NCBI GenBank assembly: GCA_937957915.1
Contig: CALGNZ010000046.1
Coordinates: forward strand, 1-64,000
DNA length: 64,000 bases
From: an uncultured Granulosicoccaceae bacterium
GTDB lineage: Bacteria; Pseudomonadota; Gammaproteobacteria; Granulosicoccales; Granulosicoccaceae
Direction: 5' to 3'
Numbering within the stretch: position 1 is the first letter of the stretch; each line of letters starts with the position of its first letter. Both the position numbers and the translations under genes were made by a program. A model generated the notes under the pieces. The model worked only from the letters and a program-made list of their open reading frames with translations, did no database searches and had not been told where the DNA came from. Below, piece after piece: positions 37,591-46,903 of the stretch.

Positions 37591-37944
37591 ATGGCTACAA
37601 TTACAATGTACGGTATCAAAAACTGCGACACGATAAAGAAAGCTCGCCGGTTTCTGGAATCCCACGATATAGCCTATCAGTTCCACGACTATCGGACTGA
37701 TGGCGTGGATAAAAAGCTCATTCAAACTCTCATTAAAAAACATGGGTGGGAAACCGTGGTAAACAAGCGCGGCACCACATGGCGCAAGCTTGATGACTCA
37801 GTCAAAACTGCAACTGATGAAAGCAACGCAGCAGACCTGCTGGCTGAGCATCCCGCTATGGTCAAACGCCCGGTACTGATGATCGGCAAAGAGTCTCTGA
37901 TCGGCTTTACCGCTGACAGCTACACAGATGCACTGAGCCTATAA
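37591..37944 (+). CDS. ArsC/Spx-family protein, YffB-like
   Basis: The 117-residue protein has a thioredoxin-like ArsC fold starting TMYGIKNCDTIKKA, with the single redox Cys at residue 11, and RGTTWRKL and KRPVLM motifs further on. This is the YffB branch, which in E. coli lies next to dapE. Classical arsenate reductase activity is not shown for it, and glutathione-dependent thiol reductase activity has been proposed. Placement after dapD agrees with the conserved neighbourhood. GGAG precedes the ATG. Confidence 0.9.
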   Translation: MATITMYGIKNCDTIKKARRFLESHDIAYQFHDYRTDGVDKKLIQTLIKKHGWETVVNKRGTTWRKLDDSVKTATDESNAADLLAEHPAMVKRPVLMIGKESLIGFTADSYTDALSL

Positions 37945-37974
37945 CCGGTAGCCATCAAGAGTTCGGAAAAAGCT

Positions 37975-38679
37975 ATGTCTGTCAGTCAGGTCATTTCGAC
38001 ACTCAAACGCCTGTCGGACCCAGAGTTCGCCATCGGAAGCCGCCGCTTTAATAAGGTTGGGCCAGGCGAGTACGCGGAGAAAGACAAGTTTCTCGGCATT
38101 CGGGTTCCACTGATCCGCGAGCAGGTTAAAATATTTGGTGAGTCCCTCGACCTCAGCGATCAATCAACTTTACTGCAAAACGAGTGGCATGAAGTCAGGC
38201 TGTTTGCGCTGCTGTCCATGGTACACAGTTTCAATCACTCAGCGAATACCAGCAAAGGCCAAATAACCAAACAGTACCTTAAGCTCAAAGAGCACATCAA
38301 CGGCTGGGATCTGGTCGACGTGTCGGCCCCTCAGATTATTGGCGGCTGGTACGTCGATAAAGACCGCTCCAGAATCCACAAGCTGATTGAGTCGAATAAT
38401 CTATGGGACAGACGTATCGCAATACTGTCGACGTTTTATTACATACGTCTGCATGACTTTGACGATACTTTCAGGTACGCAGAAGAAGTGTTAAATGACA
38501 GCGAAGACCTGATTCACAAGGCATGCGGTTGGATGTTACGAGAAGCAGGCAAGAGAGACGAAAAGAAACTGTTAAAATTTCTGGATCAACACTGTACAAC
38601 CATGCCGCGCACTATGTTGAGATACTCAATGGAAAAGCTTACTCCGCCTGTACGACAACGATATCTACACAGAAAATAA
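37975..38679 (+). CDS. DNA alkylation repair protein, AlkD-like
   Basis: The 234-residue all-helical HEAT-repeat protein carries the motifs of the AlkD glycosylase family: KFLGIRVPLIRE near the start, HEVRLFALL, INGWDLVDVSAPQIIGGW in the centre and a KACGWMLREAGKRD segment. AlkD excises bulky or positively charged alkylated purines. It is separated from the ArsC-like gene by 30 bases, so it is likely cotranscribed. It ends close to a palindromic element that may act as its terminator. Confidence 0.88.
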   Translation: MSVSQVISTLKRLSDPEFAIGSRRFNKVGPGEYAEKDKFLGIRVPLIREQVKIFGESLDLSDQSTLLQNEWHEVRLFALLSMVHSFNHSANTSKGQITKQYLKLKEHINGWDLVDVSAPQIIGGWYVDKDRSRIHKLIESNNLWDRRIAILSTFYYIRLHDFDDTFRYAEEVLNDSEDLIHKACGWMLREAGKRDEKKLLKFLDQHCTTMPRTMLRYSMEKLTPPVRQRYLHRK

Positions 38680-38690
38680 CTGCAATGGCA

Positions 38691-38754
38691 AGGAGTCTGC
38701 GCGGCACTACCTCTGCTACCAATTGCTACGCAGGGTTCTAGCGCGCAGACTCCT
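38691..38754. repeat. Palindromic element, short copy
   Basis: AGGAGTCTGCGCG (38691-38703) and CGCGCAGACTCCT (38742-38754) are perfect 13-bp inverted repeats. Inside, CCTCTGCTAC and GCTACGCAGG continue the arms around a 5-base centre. Both ends and the first inner arms match the 164-bp element at 26866-27029, so this copy lacks roughly 100 bases of centre. It lies between the convergent alkD-like and rstB genes. Confidence 0.75.
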
Positions 38755-38861
38755 GACCGTACTACTATTAGATAGCTCTGGTAATAGATCGGTCGCAACG
38801 GGAACCCCGCACCACACTCACAGCACGTTGTCCTAACCTGCACGTGGCTTGGCGGAAGCAG

Positions 38862-40160
38862 TTATACTGCCTTCGGGAACGTCAGCTTGAATACGGCGCC
38901 ACCAAGTGCATCATCGTTGTTAACATCAAGTGTTACATCGTGCGACCTGGCAATTCGAGCTACTATAGCGAGTCCAAGACCGTAGCCAGATTGGCTGCCT
39001 TCAGCAATCCGCTGAAAAGGTTTTAAAATCTCGGTTCGCATTTCAGGAGCGATGCCCGGTCCATCATCAGCTATGCGCAGGTGGATACTGTCCACTGATC
39101 GATACAGGCTCACTTCCACTTGATTGTCGGCATACTTTATTGCATTAGTAATCACATTATTAAACAACATAGCCAGATAATCAGCATTTCCAGTCACGAT
39201 GCAGGATTCGCGTGTATTGTCCTTCCCCACAGAACTTTTGTCGCCGCAGTCGCTGGTAAATTGAATCGCTACTTTCTCATCACGGAACTGAACCAGACAC
39301 TCATCGAGCAACGCACCAAGGTCAATATGGCTCCGTCTGGCATCGTGTAATTGATTATCGAGCCGGGCGTAGTTAAGCAGAGAATTTACCAGCTTTTCCA
39401 TAAGCTCGATGTCAGAGCTAATTCGATCTATGTACTTATCTCTGGTAGCCGAATCTTCGGTATCTGACAACGCATCGATTCCAAACCTTAAGCGTGCGAT
39501 CGGTGTTCTCAACTCATGACTCACCGCTGAGCTAAGCAACTTGTTATCTGCCACGAGCGTCTGTATACGATTGGCCATGTGGTTGAACTCACGTTCAATT
39601 TGCCCAATGTAGGATACCCCCTTTTGGCTAACCCGCTCACTCAGATCTCCCAGACCAAATTGTCTTGCCGACCGCTCAAGTGCAAGCAAGCGCTTGATCA
39701 ACGGGTAAATCCAGAACAACAATAGCAAGAGCACGCCGGCGTAGAATATTGATGTAAACAGAATCGGTAAGTGCGAGTCCTCTGCATAAACCGGCGTGGG
39801 CCCAAGCACCAGCACTTCTTGTTTTTTCGGCAAGTAATAATGAACCGAGATACCACTGTCGGACTCGAGTATCAGAGGGTCACCGGCGAAAAAAGAATTT
39901 CGCACCTGTGCTGGTAGTGGAAACTCGGCCATAGGGATTAATTGCAGGGGTGTATCGGCTGGCCAGCGGCTAACAAACTCTTCACTGAAATCGATTTTAT
40001 CAAGCGTTATCGCCAGTTTTCCGGCAACACCGGACCAGTCAGTAACTTCGGTTACCTGGCCTGCCGGTGTCGCTCTGACAAAAAGCACATCGAGCGCCCA
40101 GCCAAAGCCAATCAGTGTCACAAACGTGACCAGTATTAATGAGGCAGCAAGTAGCCGCAT
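38862..40160 (-). CDS. rstB: Sensor histidine kinase, RstB-like
   Basis: The 432-residue inner-membrane kinase has membrane segments at about 5-25 and 132-152 around a 100-residue periplasmic domain, a HAMP linker (about 153-205), the phosphorylated His215 in SHELRTPIARLRFG, and the ATPase domain with NNVITNAIKYADN, DDGPGIA (365-371) and GYGLGLAI (392-399). It forms a two-component pair with the regulator whose stop lies two bases upstream. Context with mipA and DUF3019 points to an envelope or cationic-compound stress sensor. The RstB name reflects family resemblance. Confidence 0.88.
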   Translation of the reverse strand: MRLLAASLILVTFVTLIGFGWALDVLFVRATPAGQVTEVTDWSGVAGKLAITLDKIDFSEEFVSRWPADTPLQLIPMAEFPLPAQVRNSFFAGDPLILESDSGISVHYYLPKKQEVLVLGPTPVYAEDSHLPILFTSIFYAGVLLLLLFWIYPLIKRLLALERSARQFGLGDLSERVSQKGVSYIGQIEREFNHMANRIQTLVADNKLLSSAVSHELRTPIARLRFGIDALSDTEDSATRDKYIDRISSDIELMEKLVNSLLNYARLDNQLHDARRSHIDLGALLDECLVQFRDEKVAIQFTSDCGDKSSVGKDNTRESCIVTGNADYLAMLFNNVITNAIKYADNQVEVSLYRSVDSIHLRIADDGPGIAPEMRTEILKPFQRIAEGSQSGYGLGLAIVARIARSHDVTLDVNNDDALGGAVFKLTFPKAV

Positions 40161-40162
40161 AG

Positions 40163-40852
40163 CTACCAGGCATCAGCCGCTAGAAGATAGCCCTTACCCC
40201 AAACTGTTTTTATTCTGGCTGGTGCCGCAGCATCATCGTGCAACTTCTTGCGCAAACGCGAAACAAGAATGTCAACTGAACGGTTGAATCCATCGTATTC
40301 GATGCCACGCAGGTTCTCTACCAGTTGATCACGACTGCGAACCTGCCCTGCGTGTTCTACCAATTGGCGCAGCAGATCGAACTCGTTCGACGATAGTTCA
40401 ACCGGAGTTCCGTATAGCGTGACTGACCTGGAATCCGTATCGACACTCAGTCCACCGGTTTCGATCCGATTCGGTGCTGTATCTGTTTTCAACAGCTTTG
40501 CAATTCTTGCCAGCAATGCACGTGGCCGAACCGGCTTCACCATATAGTCATTAGCGCCACACTCCAAGCCCTTTACCTCATCGTGCTCTTCCGACCTGGC
40601 TGTCAGCATTAAAATTGGCGCCTTATAGAATTTTCGCACGGTACGACACACCTCAAAACCATTTACCTCGGGCAGGTTAACATCAAGAATCACCAGATCT
40701 GGCGAATCGTCTTCGATCAGGGTTATCGCAAAGTCCCCCTGATTCGCCATGGTCACGAGATACCCGTTGTCATTGAGGTAGTCTGACATCCAGCTGGCCA
40801 ATGATGGATCATCTTCGACAACAAGAACGTTCACCGACTTTTCTTCATTCAT
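40163..40852 (-). CDS. rstA: OmpR-family response regulator, RstA-like
   Basis: The 229-residue regulator has a receiver domain with the acidic pocket EDD (13-15), phosphoacceptor Asp57 in VILDVNLPE and Lys106 in YMVKPVRPR. A C-terminal winged helix follows, with SSNEFDLLRQL and RSVDILVSRLRKKL. The start is ATG at 40852, preceded by GAGG, rather than the in-frame codon 22 residues upstream that would overlap the DUF3019 gene. It lies 10 bases after the DUF3019 stop and two before rstB, so all are cotranscribed. Confidence 0.92.
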   Translation of the reverse strand: MNEEKSVNVLVVEDDPSLASWMSDYLNDNGYLVTMANQGDFAITLIEDDSPDLVILDVNLPEVNGFEVCRTVRKFYKAPILMLTARSEEHDEVKGLECGANDYMVKPVRPRALLARIAKLLKTDTAPNRIETGGLSVDTDSRSVTLYGTPVELSSNEFDLLRQLVEHAGQVRSRDQLVENLRGIEYDGFNRSVDILVSRLRKKLHDDAAAPARIKTVWGKGYLLAADAW

Positions 40853-40862
40853 AGCATAAACC

Positions 40863-41351
40863 TCAGAACAGGCGCCAACGCCCACGGCTGCGTTTTTTAC
40901 TACGATAAACCCACGCAACCTGCAATGTGACGCTACCGACTCTTCGTTTGTCAGCCTGGTTAATTAAATAATAATTTTTATTCTCTTGAGATGCGAATTC
41001 GGTGATATGAGAACCAGATCGGAGCTGTGCCCAGCATACAATCGGATCTGCTGCCGACTCTTCAATCAAACAGTAGTCGCCGACATCGCGCTGCGACCAT
41101 TCAAATCTGACTCGCTGATAACAGATCAAACCCTGGCTGAGCGATATGCATTTGTCAGGCCTTACCTTGAGCGCATCTGTCTGTGGCGCACCATCTGCAA
41201 TGGCTGTGACCGGGGATGCTGCGGTAGAGACAAACACAAAGGTAAGCACCAAAGTGATCAAACGTGTCGATGAAAAAATACAATTGCTTGCTGACACTCG
41301 CTTCGACGGTGGAGTATCAGAACTATTTATGTGCAGAGATCTAGCTACCAT
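40863..41351 (-). CDS. DUF3019 periplasmic protein
   Basis: The 162-residue protein has a signal peptide (hydrophobic core LITLVLTFVFV, cleavage near VTAIA). The mature domain has the family pattern KPDKCISLSQG-like RPDKCISLSQGLICYQRVRFEW, with three or four Cys. Function is unknown. It is found between mipA and rstAB in several gammaproteobacteria, as here, which suggests a shared role in envelope sensing. The basic C-terminus (RSKKRSRGRWRL) is unusual. Confidence 0.82.
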   Translation of the reverse strand: MVARSLHINSSDTPPSKRVSASNCIFSSTRLITLVLTFVFVSTAASPVTAIADGAPQTDALKVRPDKCISLSQGLICYQRVRFEWSQRDVGDYCLIEESAADPIVCWAQLRSGSHITEFASQENKNYYLINQADKRRVGSVTLQVAWVYRSKKRSRGRWRLF

Positions 41352-41366
41352 GCCATTTGTCCAACA

Positions 41367-42209
41367 CTAAAAAATGTAGACGACATTTGCGCCAAATAAC
41401 CACGCCATCCGATCAGTGACAAACGGGCTGTCGACAATCGAGTCTGGTAATCGATAGGCACTCGCTGTACTTCTGAATATCCAGTCTTCATTGATCGGGC
41501 GCGTTGCGCCCAACTCGATCGAACTCAAGATACCGTCTGATGCTTTATAGGCTGGTAGTCCGTTATCCACGTTTGCTTCCGCCTCAGTCACACCAAAGTA
41601 GTGATCATTCATATCCTCGGAAAAATAGCGTAAACCGAATAAGGCGTGAGTAGCCCAGTTCCGCAACTGCCAGTGGCGTCCGAACTGCCAACTGACCGAG
41701 AATCCATCGTGGGTACTGGACAGGTCAGTTATCGCTTCAAACTGGATGACATTTTCACCTTCGTACACAATGGTTCTGATGCCGCCTTCAGCCGCGGCAT
41801 CACGCTCCTGAAGCGATTCAAAGCCCTGCACCTCTGCAGGGTCGAACCCACCCAGCGTACTGGTTAATATCAAGTCAAACTCAACAGAGTCATTACCCCA
41901 GGCGTTGTAGCCGATAGTGGCCACGGCAAAGCTCTCGTTAAATAATTCCAGAAACAGCCCGTTCCAATCCAGCCTGGTGTTCAGAAAAATACCAAGCTCT
42001 CCGTCAACCCCGTCAACCTCGGAAAGCGTGTCTGCATCCGGATAGCCCGCTATAGGTACGCGCTCCAACGCAATGCCAACCCCTATTTCAACGAACGAAT
42101 CCGTTCGTGCATCGGCACGCACATCACGTGAAATGTCCGCCGCGTTTGACACATTTACAAGCCAAAACAGTAGAAAAAAACTTGCAATGGCGGTTTTTAA
42201 AGTGTGCAC
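41367..42209 (-). CDS. MipA/OmpV family outer-membrane protein
   Basis: The 280-residue protein has a signal peptide and a beta-barrel of alternating strands ending WLFGANVVYIF with a terminal Phe. The FEIGVGI-like opening, the 'YFGVTEAEA' segment and 'LGATRPINEDW' are typical of MipA/OmpV. In E. coli MipA scaffolds peptidoglycan synthases; other members affect antibiotic or metal sensitivity. I start at GTG 42209 because GGGAG lies seven bases upstream; the first ATG at 42239 adds a ten-residue polar extension. It heads the mipA-DUF3019-rstA-rstB operon. Confidence 0.85.
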   Translation of the reverse strand: MHTLKTAIASFFLLFWLVNVSNAADISRDVRADARTDSFVEIGVGIALERVPIAGYPDADTLSEVDGVDGELGIFLNTRLDWNGLFLELFNESFAVATIGYNAWGNDSVEFDLILTSTLGGFDPAEVQGFESLQERDAAAEGGIRTIVYEGENVIQFEAITDLSSTHDGFSVSWQFGRHWQLRNWATHALFGLRYFSEDMNDHYFGVTEAEANVDNGLPAYKASDGILSSIELGATRPINEDWIFRSTASAYRLPDSIVDSPFVTDRMAWLFGANVVYIF

Positions 42210-42386
42210 AACCAATCTCCCATGTGCGGAACAGTGCATTCCGACCTACAGTCATTATCGGTAATTTACCCGATTAACCTGTAACAGGATGTACAACCGG
42301 CCTTGACGATTACGCCGAATTCACCGGCATCAGCAGTGATCCTCGGTGGCGTGGTGGTTGCGGCAGTAGTCTGCAGTCAACTGCTG

Positions 42387-43124
42387 CTAAACAGATTTGT
42401 CAGATAACTGTGCTTTTTCTCGCAGGCGCTGTTCCTCGGTTTTGGCGACATTATTACGCAGATACACCGGCGTTGCCTGATCTGGCGACACGGTATTGCC
42501 CTTTGCGAACTGATCTATACCAAGATCAAGGATATCGAGCGCATGCGGAAACGGCGCAGCGCCAGTGAGACGGCCGGCTCGATTGTGCTCAAGCTGTTCT
42601 GTGTAACTTTCCCATCCGGTGCCCGCGACGCTCCAACTGCTGTCCAATGGTGGCACCGCCCCCGGCGCGCAGACCATTTCTTCGCCAACCAGCTCTGGCT
42701 CTCCTTGCAGATTTTGGTAAGCCCCCCAGTACACTTCACCCATGCGCGCATCGATGGCAACAGCGACTTTGTTGTGGCCATGCTCACGATGGCAACGCCG
42801 CGCAATCGCGGCCATAGTCGACACCGGGATGGTATCGACATTGGCAGCAAGTGCTATTGCCTGCGCTGTAGCGGTGGCGATTCGAACGCCGGTAAAAGCA
42901 CCTGGCCCTCGGCCAAAGGCAACACCGTCAAGTTGCAGCGGCACAATGCCAGCCTCCAGTAATAATTCGTCCAGCATCGGCAACAATGCCTTTGCATGGA
43001 CACGAGGCTCTACCGTGTAGCGAAAGCTGATGTCACCATTACAGTACAGGGCTGCGGAGCAGGCCTCTGTGGCCGTGTCGATGGCTACAAGCTTCAGCGG
43101 GCGATTTGATTTTGAATCTGGCAT
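42387..43124 (-). CDS. tsaB: tRNA threonylcarbamoyladenosine biosynthesis protein TsaB
   Basis: TsaB works with TsaD and TsaE to make t6A37 in tRNAs reading ANN codons. The 245-residue actin-like protein has VAIDTATEACSAAL at the start, HAKALLPMLDELL, the GRGPGAFTGVRIATA motif and DARMGEVYWG. Length is standard. The ATG at 43124 follows the yoaA stop by 15 bases, so the genes are cotranscribed; no clear ribosome-binding site precedes it. tsaD and tsaE are elsewhere. Confidence 0.94.
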   Translation of the reverse strand: MPDSKSNRPLKLVAIDTATEACSAALYCNGDISFRYTVEPRVHAKALLPMLDELLLEAGIVPLQLDGVAFGRGPGAFTGVRIATATAQAIALAANVDTIPVSTMAAIARRCHREHGHNKVAVAIDARMGEVYWGAYQNLQGEPELVGEEMVCAPGAVPPLDSSWSVAGTGWESYTEQLEHNRAGRLTGAAPFPHALDILDLGIDQFAKGNTVSPDQATPVYLRNNVAKTEEQRLREKAQLSDKSV

Positions 43125-43139
43125 CAATGCAATTGCAGT

Positions 43140-45182
43140 TTAGGTAGAGTTGTCTGATTCTGCGTTGGAATCAGGCGTTTGGGAATCCTCACTGGCAAAA
43201 AAATTCTCAACGCTCAATGGATTTTGAACAATTCTCATGCTCGGCAGGCTGTTTAAGAATGTATTGCCGTAGTCGCGTGTCTGCAATCTGGGGTCACAAA
43301 TGACCAGCACCCCTCTGTCGTCGACATCACGGATCAATCTGCCAACGCCCTGCTTCAGGGTTAGTATCGCCTTGGGCAGCTGAAAATCAGCAAAAGCGTT
43401 CACACCATTATTTTGTAAATGTTTGATGCGAGCCTGCAGCACCGGATCACCAGGCGATGCAAACGGCAAGCGATCTATAATGACAGCAGACAATGCATGC
43501 CCGCGTACATCAACCCCTTCCCAAAAACTGCTGGTGCCAAGCAATACCGCATTGCCCATCGATTGAAATGCGTCCACCAGCTCACGCTTGGGCATTTGTC
43601 CCTGAACCAGAATGGGATAGTCACAATCGCGCTTTAATTCGGCTGCAACATAGCCGAGCGCGCGATGGCTGGTAAACAGTACAAAGCAGCGACCACTGCT
43701 GGCGACAATAACCTGTTTGGCGACAGCCAGCACCGCGTCATTGAATGCCGGCTCCTGAGGTTGCGGCATATTGGCTGGCAAGAACAACATCGCATTCTTC
43801 TTGTAGTCAAACGGACTGTCTAACAAAATTTCATTGGCGTCTTCGATGCCGAGTTGTGATTTAAAGTGATCGAAATTGCCGTTAACCGCAAGCGTTGCAG
43901 AGGTAAAAACCCACGAGCATTTCAACTGCCCAAGTGCCGCTGAAAATGGCTTGGCTACCGTTTGCGGGGTCAGGTTAAGACTAAAGCCTGTGCGATAGGT
44001 TTCGAACCAATGAATGTAGGTCTGATCTCTAAGATCAGTGTAAGACTCGAGCACTTCCATTTGATCCAGACAGCGTCTGCGACAACTCTCCAGCCCCTTG
44101 CCACGCACAGAGGCCACATCCAGAGGCTCGAACAGTAATTCCAGTGAATCACGCAAGTGATCAAGTGCAGATTGAACCCCTTGTTGAGATTCAACTTCTG
44201 CCCAGGCATCACGACGTGCCTCGACTCCCAGAGACAATCGAAAATCCCTGACGGCCTTCTCCAGCCGCGTAGACCGCTCTCTGATTTCAGTGACATCCGG
44301 GGCTTCAGCGAGTGACTCAGCCAGCGAATCGCGAGCAAGATCGAGCAATTGCCGACTGCTCAGGCGTCGGCCAAAAAATACCGCGGCCGTGTCAGGTAAC
44401 TGGTGAGCCTCATCAATAACCACAACTTCGGTATCTGGAAGAATTTCACCGAAATCACCTTCCTTCAAGGCCAGATCTGCGCAAAACAGATGATGATTTA
44501 CCACAATCAGTGTAGCGTCCATCGCCTTTTTGCGTGCGCGATTTACGAAGCAACCCGCCTGCTCTTCGCTTGAGTGATCAGAGCAGAAGTCATCACTGGA
44601 GGTAATGTATGACCATATTTCGGAACTCTCCGGAACCTCCAGGACCTCGGAAATATCACCCGTTTTAGTCTGCAACGCCCAACTGCGGATTTTTGCCAGT
44701 TGCGAGCTGCTTTCAGAATTTCGGAGCACAGGGTTCTGCAGCGCTCGATCGAGACGACTGCGGCACAGATAGTTGGAACGCCCTTTCAGCAGTGCAGTTT
44801 TTGGATTGCGCCCGAGAGTGCGTTTAACAATCGGCAGATCGGTGTGAAAAAGCTGATCCTGTAAATGACGCGTGCCAGTAGATATGATGACACGCTTGCC
44901 GCAGGTAATGACCGGCACCAAATACGCAAACGTTTTGCCAACGCCGGTACCCGCTTCGCCAACAAGAATGTTGTCTTCCGCAATGCAGCGATCTATCTCA
45001 TCCGCAAGTTGCTGCTGCTCAAGGCGAGTCTTAAACCCCGGCTTGCTTTGAACAAACGGACCGTCGTCACTGAGCAACTCTGCTGATGTGGCGTCAATAA
45101 CAGAGTCAATCGGCAATTGTGACTTTGCTACTACACCATCAGAATCAGAGTCTGATGGTTCCCCATCAACGTTATTACCCAT
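43140..45182 (-). CDS. yoaA: ATP-dependent DNA helicase, YoaA/DinG-like (XPD family)
   Basis: The 680-residue helicase has Walker A GEAGTGVGKT (about 73-82), DEAH-box IDEAHQLPD, and late motifs LLGTSSFWEGVDVRG and GVGRLIRD. Cysteines near CRSRLDRAL, the CSDHSSEEQAGC region and the following stretch can ligate the 4Fe-4S cluster of XPD-like helicases. YoaA partners HolC to repair stalled forks in E. coli. The first 40 residues are acidic. It is directly upstream of tsaB. DinG is the alternative name; the shorter length and context favour YoaA. Confidence 0.92.
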   Translation of the reverse strand: MGNNVDGEPSDSDSDGVVAKSQLPIDSVIDATSAELLSDDGPFVQSKPGFKTRLEQQQLADEIDRCIAEDNILVGEAGTGVGKTFAYLVPVITCGKRVIISTGTRHLQDQLFHTDLPIVKRTLGRNPKTALLKGRSNYLCRSRLDRALQNPVLRNSESSSQLAKIRSWALQTKTGDISEVLEVPESSEIWSYITSSDDFCSDHSSEEQAGCFVNRARKKAMDATLIVVNHHLFCADLALKEGDFGEILPDTEVVVIDEAHQLPDTAAVFFGRRLSSRQLLDLARDSLAESLAEAPDVTEIRERSTRLEKAVRDFRLSLGVEARRDAWAEVESQQGVQSALDHLRDSLELLFEPLDVASVRGKGLESCRRRCLDQMEVLESYTDLRDQTYIHWFETYRTGFSLNLTPQTVAKPFSAALGQLKCSWVFTSATLAVNGNFDHFKSQLGIEDANEILLDSPFDYKKNAMLFLPANMPQPQEPAFNDAVLAVAKQVIVASSGRCFVLFTSHRALGYVAAELKRDCDYPILVQGQMPKRELVDAFQSMGNAVLLGTSSFWEGVDVRGHALSAVIIDRLPFASPGDPVLQARIKHLQNNGVNAFADFQLPKAILTLKQGVGRLIRDVDDRGVLVICDPRLQTRDYGNTFLNSLPSMRIVQNPLSVENFFASEDSQTPDSNAESDNST

Positions 45183-45214
45183 CGGTTACCAGAACAAATC
45201 TGGCCACAGCAACT

Positions 45215-45727
45215 TTACTGGCCCAGCCGGGTAGATTCAATTCCCGCTTCGCGAGCGCCCAACAGATCACCCCGCCCTTCACGTGCTCGCTGAATAATTA
45301 ACCAGTTTCGGTAACGTAATGGGCGATTTCCCACAGTTGCCAGAAAATTTGATTTAGCTGCATAGTTCTCAGCGCGTAAATGCGCTTGCCGCGTTAGTTC
45401 TATTTCTGCAGCTCGGCTCCACAACACTGCGTCTTTGGGAGTTATTACAATGGCTTGCTGCAGCTTGCTTCTGGCGCTTTCCAGATCTCCGTTGCGTCTG
45501 AATATTTCAGATTCCTGCCACAGGCGAGCAACGTTCTCATCCGTGACTTCATGAGAAATAACGCCTGCCTCGACAACATACTCGTCCAGCTTTTGAGCGA
45601 CGGGGTCCTTCCTTTCACTGCCACCATTTACGGCACAGCCGGTGGTAACCAGGCCAAACAACCCGAGCATGGTAATCACGGTGCCGAGTCGCCGCGCGGG
45701 ACTCATTTGAATTTTATCGGTGTTCAC
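45215..45727 (-). CDS. TPR-containing lipoprotein
   Basis: The 170-residue product has a signal ending in lipobox TTGC (Cys31) and two or three helical tetratricopeptide-like units (about 65-145: ARLWQESEIFRRNGDLESARSKL, then ALWSRAAEIEL...). It is probably a periplasmic adapter protein; the partner is unknown. It lies 32 bases upstream of yoaA in the same direction and is preceded by the ompA terminator, so it may lead the yoaA-tsaB transcript. Confidence 0.75.
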   Translation of the reverse strand: MNTDKIQMSPARRLGTVITMLGLFGLVTTGCAVNGGSERKDPVAQKLDEYVVEAGVISHEVTDENVARLWQESEIFRRNGDLESARSKLQQAIVITPKDAVLWSRAAEIELTRQAHLRAENYAAKSNFLATVGNRPLRYRNWLIIQRAREGRGDLLGAREAGIESTRLGQ

Positions 45728-45749
45728 CGTTGTATGATCTCAGAAATGA

Positions 45750-45786
45750 AAAAGCCGCGCCCCGATTAATTCGGAGCGCGGCTTTT
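45750..45786 (-). terminator. Terminator after the OmpA-family gene
   Basis: AAAAGCCGCGC (45750-45760) and GCGCGGCTTTT (45776-45786) form a perfect 11-bp stem with a 15-base loop. On the minus strand it ends in a run of T. It lies 46 bases beyond the ompA-like stop and overlaps the promoter area of the TPR lipoprotein gene. Confidence 0.85.
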
Positions 45787-45832
45787 AGTGTATCAACTGC
45801 GCGCGGCAGTTGTAAGCCGTTGTGAACGGTTA

Positions 45833-46903
45833 CTACTGATCGGTCATATGGAACTCAACACGACGATTGGCTTCCCGGCCTTCCGCTGTATCGTTTGATT
45901 CCAATGGCTTTGATTCACCAAATGCACGAGCCTGCAGCTGCTCGGATGGTACACCACGAAGCATCAGGTAGCGGACAGTGGCAAGTGCGCGTCGCTTGGA
46001 CAGGCCGAGATTGTAATCTGCCGCACCCTGACTGTCGGTATGCGCCTGAACTTCAACATTAATATTTGGATACTTTAACAGTGCATCGGCTGCATCGTTC
46101 AATACAGACTGAGATTCGTCAGTCAGCTCGTCTGAACCGCTTTGGAAGTTAACACCCTCCAGAACACCACCGAACATTGCGCAACCCGTGGCCGTTACCG
46201 GCTCACCTTCGCCAGTATCAGGGCAATCGTCCAAGTTGTTTGGCACGCCATCACCATCGCTGTCATCGCCACCAAGTCCTAGTGCACCGCCATCACCGTT
46301 GGAGAACAAGCCACCGCCAGTATCACCGCTGCGACCAAGGCGCCATAGCAGACCGACTGAAGCCAACAACGCGTCTTCATCAAACGCCTCAACTTCCCCA
46401 CGCAATGCCAGACCTATGCGGGTGCCATATTCGAGACCAAATCCGGCCATCGCATGCACATCGTTTTTGCGCGTTACGTTTAACTCGCTCTCGTTGTCCA
46501 TTGCGCCAATGCCGAGCTTCCAGAAAGCACCCAGGCCCTGGCGGTTGATCAGCTTTTCGTAGCCGCCCAGGTTATAGAAATGGTAGACGAGGCTCAGATC
46601 AGCGACTTCATAGCCGACTGTACCTGCGTTGTTTGGTCCAATATCAGCCTCACCAAGGTCAGCAAAGCCTAATTCCAGTGCCATGTGAGGGCGGAAATCC
46701 CATCCGATGAAGACTTTGGCGCCTTCACTCTCATCGTCTGTTACTTCAAGACTCTGGTCACCACGGATCTCTGGAGACACTTTCGTTATGCCGCCAGCAC
46801 CACCGATGTACAGCTTTTTGTGAAACTCACCCTGATCCGCTACTGCGGGGACGCACAAGCATGTACTAATGAGCGTGGCAAAGAGGGACTTTTTGATCTT
46901 CAT
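45833..46903 (-). CDS. OmpA family outer-membrane protein
   Basis: The 356-residue protein has a signal peptide ending VPAVA, an N-terminal eight-stranded barrel (about 22-190), a calcium-binding thrombospondin type 3-like repeat (DSDGDGVPNNLDDCPDTGEG, about 218-237) and a C-terminal OmpA domain with VQAHTDSQGAADYN and LSKRRALA, which binds peptidoglycan. It anchors the outer membrane to the wall. The start is ATG at 46903 (MKIKKSLF), giving a normal signal; an in-frame GTG 14 codons earlier is rejected. It has its own terminator. Confidence 0.9.
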   Translation of the reverse strand: MKIKKSLFATLISTCLCVPAVADQGEFHKKLYIGGAGGITKVSPEIRGDQSLEVTDDESEGAKVFIGWDFRPHMALELGFADLGEADIGPNNAGTVGYEVADLSLVYHFYNLGGYEKLINRQGLGAFWKLGIGAMDNESELNVTRKNDVHAMAGFGLEYGTRIGLALRGEVEAFDEDALLASVGLLWRLGRSGDTGGGLFSNGDGGALGLGGDDSDGDGVPNNLDDCPDTGEGEPVTATGCAMFGGVLEGVNFQSGSDELTDESQSVLNDAADALLKYPNINVEVQAHTDSQGAADYNLGLSKRRALATVRYLMLRGVPSEQLQARAFGESKPLESNDTAEGREANRRVEFHMTDQ

